From: Erwinia sp.
GTDB lineage: Bacteria > Pseudomonadota > Gammaproteobacteria > Enterobacterales > Enterobacteriaceae
NCBI GenBank assembly: GCA_003512805.1
Contig: DOOK01000096.1
Span: forward strand, 1-7,684
DNA: 7,684 nucleotides
Direction: 5' to 3'
Positions within the stretch are counted from its first letter, which is position 1; each line of letters starts with the position of its first letter. The notes under the pieces were generated by a model. The model made no database searches and was not told the DNA's origin. It was given only the letters and a program-made list of their open reading frames with translations. Shown one piece after another: positions 6,227 through 7,684 of this stretch. Position numbers and translations under genes: made by a program.

Positions 6227-6886
6227 ATGACGCAGGATGAACTGAAAAAAGCCGTTGGCTGGGCCGCGTTAAACTATGTTGAGCGTGGCACTATCGTTGG
6301 CGTGGGCACCGGATCGACCGCCGCTCACTTTATTGATGCGCTGGGCTCGATCAAAAACGAGATTGAGGGCGCAGTTTCCAGCTCGGAAGCCTCCACGCTC
6401 CGGCTGAAAAGCTTAGGCATCCCGGTTTTCGATCTGAACGAGGTCGACTCGCTGTCGGTTTACGTTGATGGCGCTGATGAAATCAACGGCGCAATGCAGA
6501 TGATTAAAGGCGGCGGCGCGGCGCTGACCCGTGAAAAAATCATTGCCGCGGTGGCGAAGAAATTTGTCTGCATTGCCGACGAATCCAAGCAGGTCGACGT
6601 ACTGGGCAGGTTTCCGCTACCGGTGGAAGTGATTCCTATGGCCCGTAGCTTTGTAGCGCGCGAGCTGGTCAAGCTGGGTGGCCTGCCGGAATACCGTCAG
6701 CATGTGGTCACCGATAACGGTAATGTCATTCTGGACGTGCATAACCTGAAAATTCTGGATGCCGTCACGCTGGAAAAAGCCATCAACGCTCTGCCTGGCG
6801 TAGTGACGGTAGGGCTTTTCGCTACCCGTGGCGCGGACGTAGCGCTAATCGGCACGGCGAACGGCGTAAAGACATTGCGTGAGTAA
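6227..6886 (+). CDS. rpiA: Ribose-5-phosphate isomerase A
   Basis: Cytoplasmic enzyme that interconverts ribose 5-phosphate and ribulose 5-phosphate in the non-oxidative pentose phosphate pathway. Length is 219 residues, the same as E. coli RpiA. The start is ATG 6227 ([15 protein letters not shown]); the frame is open to 6146, but that extension is not family-like and the rpiA promoter candidate lies within it. Active-site features are all present: GVGTGST (25-31), the SSSEAST loop, Asp81 and Asp84 in VDGADEING, Lys94 in [13 protein letters not shown] with the catalytic Glu103, and Lys121 in ESKQV. The ribosome-binding site is weak (GGAT at 6211-6214, 12 bp away). It is transcribed alone, divergent from argP, and is followed by a terminator before serA. 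Confidence 0.97.
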   Translation: MTQDELKKAVGWAALNYVERGTIVGVGTGSTAAHFIDALGSIKNEIEGAVSSSEASTLRLKSLGIPVFDLNEVDSLSVYVDGADEINGAMQMIKGGGAALTREKIIAAVAKKFVCIADESKQVDVLGRFPLPVEVIPMARSFVARELVKLGGLPEYRQHVVTDNGNVILDVHNLKILDAVTLEKAINALPGVVTVGLFATRGADVALIGTANGVKTLRE

Positions 6887-6948
6887 GGCGGTAGCCTGAC
6901 CGCTCCCGCGGGAAAGGTAGATGCCGCAAATGTTAATGGTGGCGGTCA
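6887..6948 (+). other. Mutually exclusive pairing segments after rpiA
   Basis: GCGGT (6888-6892) can pair with ACCGC (6899-6903) as a 5-bp hairpin, while TGACCGC (6897-6903) can instead pair with GCGGTCA (6942-6948). Between them TCCCGCGGGA (6904-6913) is a perfect palindrome. The segment begins right after the rpiA stop. This may only be a rpiA 3' structure upstream of its terminator. Confidence 0.3.
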
Positions 6949-6970
6949 TAAGTCATAGAAAAACGATCTT

Positions 6971-7001
6971 ACCGGCGAGGCTATCGCGCCGGTTAATTTT
7001 T
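6971..7001 (+). terminator. Probable rpiA terminator
   Basis: ACCGGCG (6971-6977) pairs perfectly with CGCCGGT (6987-6993) around a 9-base loop, followed by TAATTTTT (6994-7001). The T tract is interrupted, so strength may be moderate. It lies 84 bp after the rpiA stop. Confidence 0.7.
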
Positions 7002-7030
7002 AGAAAAAAATACCTTTTCTTTTTCGCATT

Positions 7031-7058
7031 AAATTTGGTGACTTATGTCACGGAATTT
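7031..7058. promoter_or_regulatory. CRP-like palindrome upstream of serA
   Basis: GTGA (7038-7041), six bases, TCAC (7048-7051) is the CRP core. The dyad extends to AAATT (7031-7035) and AATTT (7054-7058), so 24 of 28 positions are symmetric. In E. coli the distal serA promoter is activated by CRP and the proximal one by Lrp, so a CRP site here is expected. The same bases overlap a ribosome-binding site and start of a small ORF (7045). The distance to serA (214 bp) suits an upstream promoter. Confidence 0.55.
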
Positions 7059-7149
7059 CCCCCGGCTTCGCGATCCTGCTGATGATGCTTCGCGTCCCAT
7101 GATTATCTGCCAATTTATGCTGATGCGCGCTGTAGCCATACTGGCCTGA
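7045..7149 (+). CDS. Possible 34-residue small protein upstream of serA
   Basis: ATG 7045 opens 34 codons ending at TGA 7147. The peptide begins MSRNFPRLRDP and ends in a hydrophobic MRAVAILA; residues 19-34 are mostly non-polar, with one arginine. GGTGA (7037-7041) lies 3 bp before the ATG, which matches the right-hand part of the full Shine-Dalgarno consensus in a favourable position. An in-frame TGA (7039) fixes ATG 7045 as the first start. I do not recognise a family. Against it: the region is a promoter region, the length could arise by chance, and the start overlaps the CRP-like site. No function is proposed. Confidence 0.3.
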   Translation: MSRNFPRLRDPADDASRPMIICQFMLMRAVAILA

Positions 7150-7182
7150 AAGCAATCGTTTGTATTGCTGCGAGCGTAAATT

Positions 7183-7210
7183 TTGATATTTTGACAGAAG
7201 GCTGACTTAT
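7183..7210 (+). promoter_or_regulatory. Candidate proximal serA promoter
   Basis: TTGATA (7183-7188, five of six) and ACTTAT (7205-7210, three of six) are 16 bp apart. This predicts a start near 7217, about 42 bp before the serA ATG, close to the E. coli P1 start about 45 bp upstream that I recall. A perfect TTGACA at 7191-7196 has no -10 at a usable distance. A weak -10 fits an activator-dependent (Lrp) promoter. Confidence 0.35.
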
Positions 7211-7227
7211 CACACACCGGGTCAGCC
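7200..7227. promoter_or_regulatory. Inverted repeat over the serA promoter and leader
   Basis: GGCTGAC (7200-7206) and GTCAGCC (7221-7227) are perfect 7-bp arms 14 bp apart, flanking the likely -10 and transcription start. Directly next, ACTTC-T-GAAGT (7228-7238) is a second small dyad. Could be an operator or, for longer transcripts, an RNA hairpin. Confidence 0.4.
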
Positions 7228-7258
7228 ACTTCTGAAGTCTGCTGAATAGGGTCGGGAA

Positions 7259-7684
7259 ATGGCAAAAGTATCACTGGAGAAAGACAAGATTAAGTTCCTG
7301 CTGGTCGAAGGCGTACACCAGAGTGCGATTGAAAATCTTCGGGCGTCAGGCTACACCAATATCGAATTTCACAAGGGCGCCCTGGACAGCGAAGCGCTGA
7401 AAGAAGCGATCCGCGATGCGCATTTTATTGGCATCCGCTCGCGTACCAACCTGACCGAAGAGATCTTTGCCGCGGCAGAAAAACTCGTGGCGGTTGGCTG
7501 TTTCTGTATCGGCACTAACCAGGTCGATTTGCAGGCGGCAGAAAAACGCGGTATCCCGGTATTCAATGCGCCATTCTCCAACACCCGATCCGTAGCAGAA
7601 CTGGTGATCGGCGAGCTGCTGCTGATGCTGCGCGGCGTACCGGCAGCCAACGCCAAAGCACACCGCGGTATCTGGAACAAGCTG
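7259..7684 (+). CDS. serA: D-3-phosphoglycerate dehydrogenase, 3' end outside the window
   Basis: Cytoplasmic NAD-dependent enzyme for the first committed step of serine synthesis, oxidising 3-phosphoglycerate to 3-phosphohydroxypyruvate; the E. coli enzyme is a tetramer inhibited by serine. Start ATG 7259 (MAKVSLEKDKIKFLLVEGVH) has a modest AGGG/GGG ribosome-binding site (7248-7256). The window ends exactly after codon 142, compared with 410 in E. coli. Visible are the N-terminal substrate-domain strands and helices, the HFIGIRSRTNLT substrate-binding loop (55-66), GCFCIGTNQVD (80-90), and NAPFSNTRSVAELVIGELL (103-121) with the linker helix. The NAD Rossmann motif, catalytic Glu/His and C-terminal ACT domain lie outside. 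It has its own upstream control region with a CRP-like site and inverted repeats. Confidence 0.97.
   Translation, partial: MAKVSLEKDKIKFLLVEGVHQSAIENLRASGYTNIEFHKGALDSEALKEAIRDAHFIGIRSRTNLTEEIFAAAEKLVAVGCFCIGTNQVDLQAAEKRGIPVFNAPFSNTRSVAELVIGELLLMLRGVPAANAKAHRGIWNKL

Noticed and set aside
6921..7082. 53-codon plus-strand frame beginning MPQMLMVAV after rpiA, with a GGAA-type ribosome-binding site
   Set aside because: It runs through the rpiA terminator hairpin and its T tract and into the CRP-like site in a different frame from the better 34-codon candidate. I see no family features.
7191..7196. Perfect TTGACA as the serA -35
   Set aside because: The -10 position at 16-18 bp is ACACAC-like and does not resemble TATAAT. 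The overlapping TTGATA at 7183 fits better.
7029..7274. 81-codon minus-strand frame upstream of serA
   Set aside because: It is antisense to the serA control region and start, with no ribosome-binding site or recognisable content.

Overview
This window is a stretch of core chromosome from a gamma-proteobacterium of the order Enterobacterales. The gene order pgk - fbaA - mscS - argO - yggE - argP(reverse) - rpiA - serA is the one known from Escherichia coli. The proteins are recognisably close to the E. coli ones but clearly not identical, and the central part of Pgk and the C-terminal tail of MscS differ most. This points to a relative outside Escherichia/Salmonella, perhaps an Erwinia/Pantoea-like genus. 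The genus is a guess from memory and not a measurement. I see no mobile element, tRNA, rRNA, CRISPR array or prophage gene.

Layout. Positions 1-2196 hold the 3' part of pgk (5' end outside the window) and complete fbaA, two glycolytic enzymes separated by a short gap with a strong hairpin and closed by an intrinsic terminator. Positions 2197-3376 hold mscS, the small-conductance mechanosensitive channel, with its own upstream region, two small leader hairpins and a terminator. Positions 3377-5025 hold argO (arginine exporter) and yggE (periplasmic SIMPL-domain protein). argO has an AT-rich dyad over its promoter region. yggE starts at TTG and ends in tandem hairpins that form a terminator. 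argP, on the minus strand, converges on yggE. Between their ends lies a perfect hexanucleotide tandem array, 11 copies of CCGAAT plus three bases, which is the most unusual item in the window. argP and rpiA are divergent from a region of about 200 bp. Between rpiA and serA is a 372-bp gap with a terminator, a near-perfect 28-bp CRP-like palindrome, a possible 34-codon small ORF and the serA promoter region. The window ends inside serA.

Function. pgk and fbaA supply central glycolysis, rpiA the non-oxidative pentose phosphate branch, and serA draws 3-phosphoglycerate (the Pgk product side) into serine. ArgP is the known activator of argO, so regulator and target sit close together, separated only by yggE. 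Nothing here is a whole new multi-gene system. The points worth a second look are non-coding: the hexamer array, the palindrome that overlaps the ribosome-binding site and start of the small ORF, the argO dyad and several leader structures.
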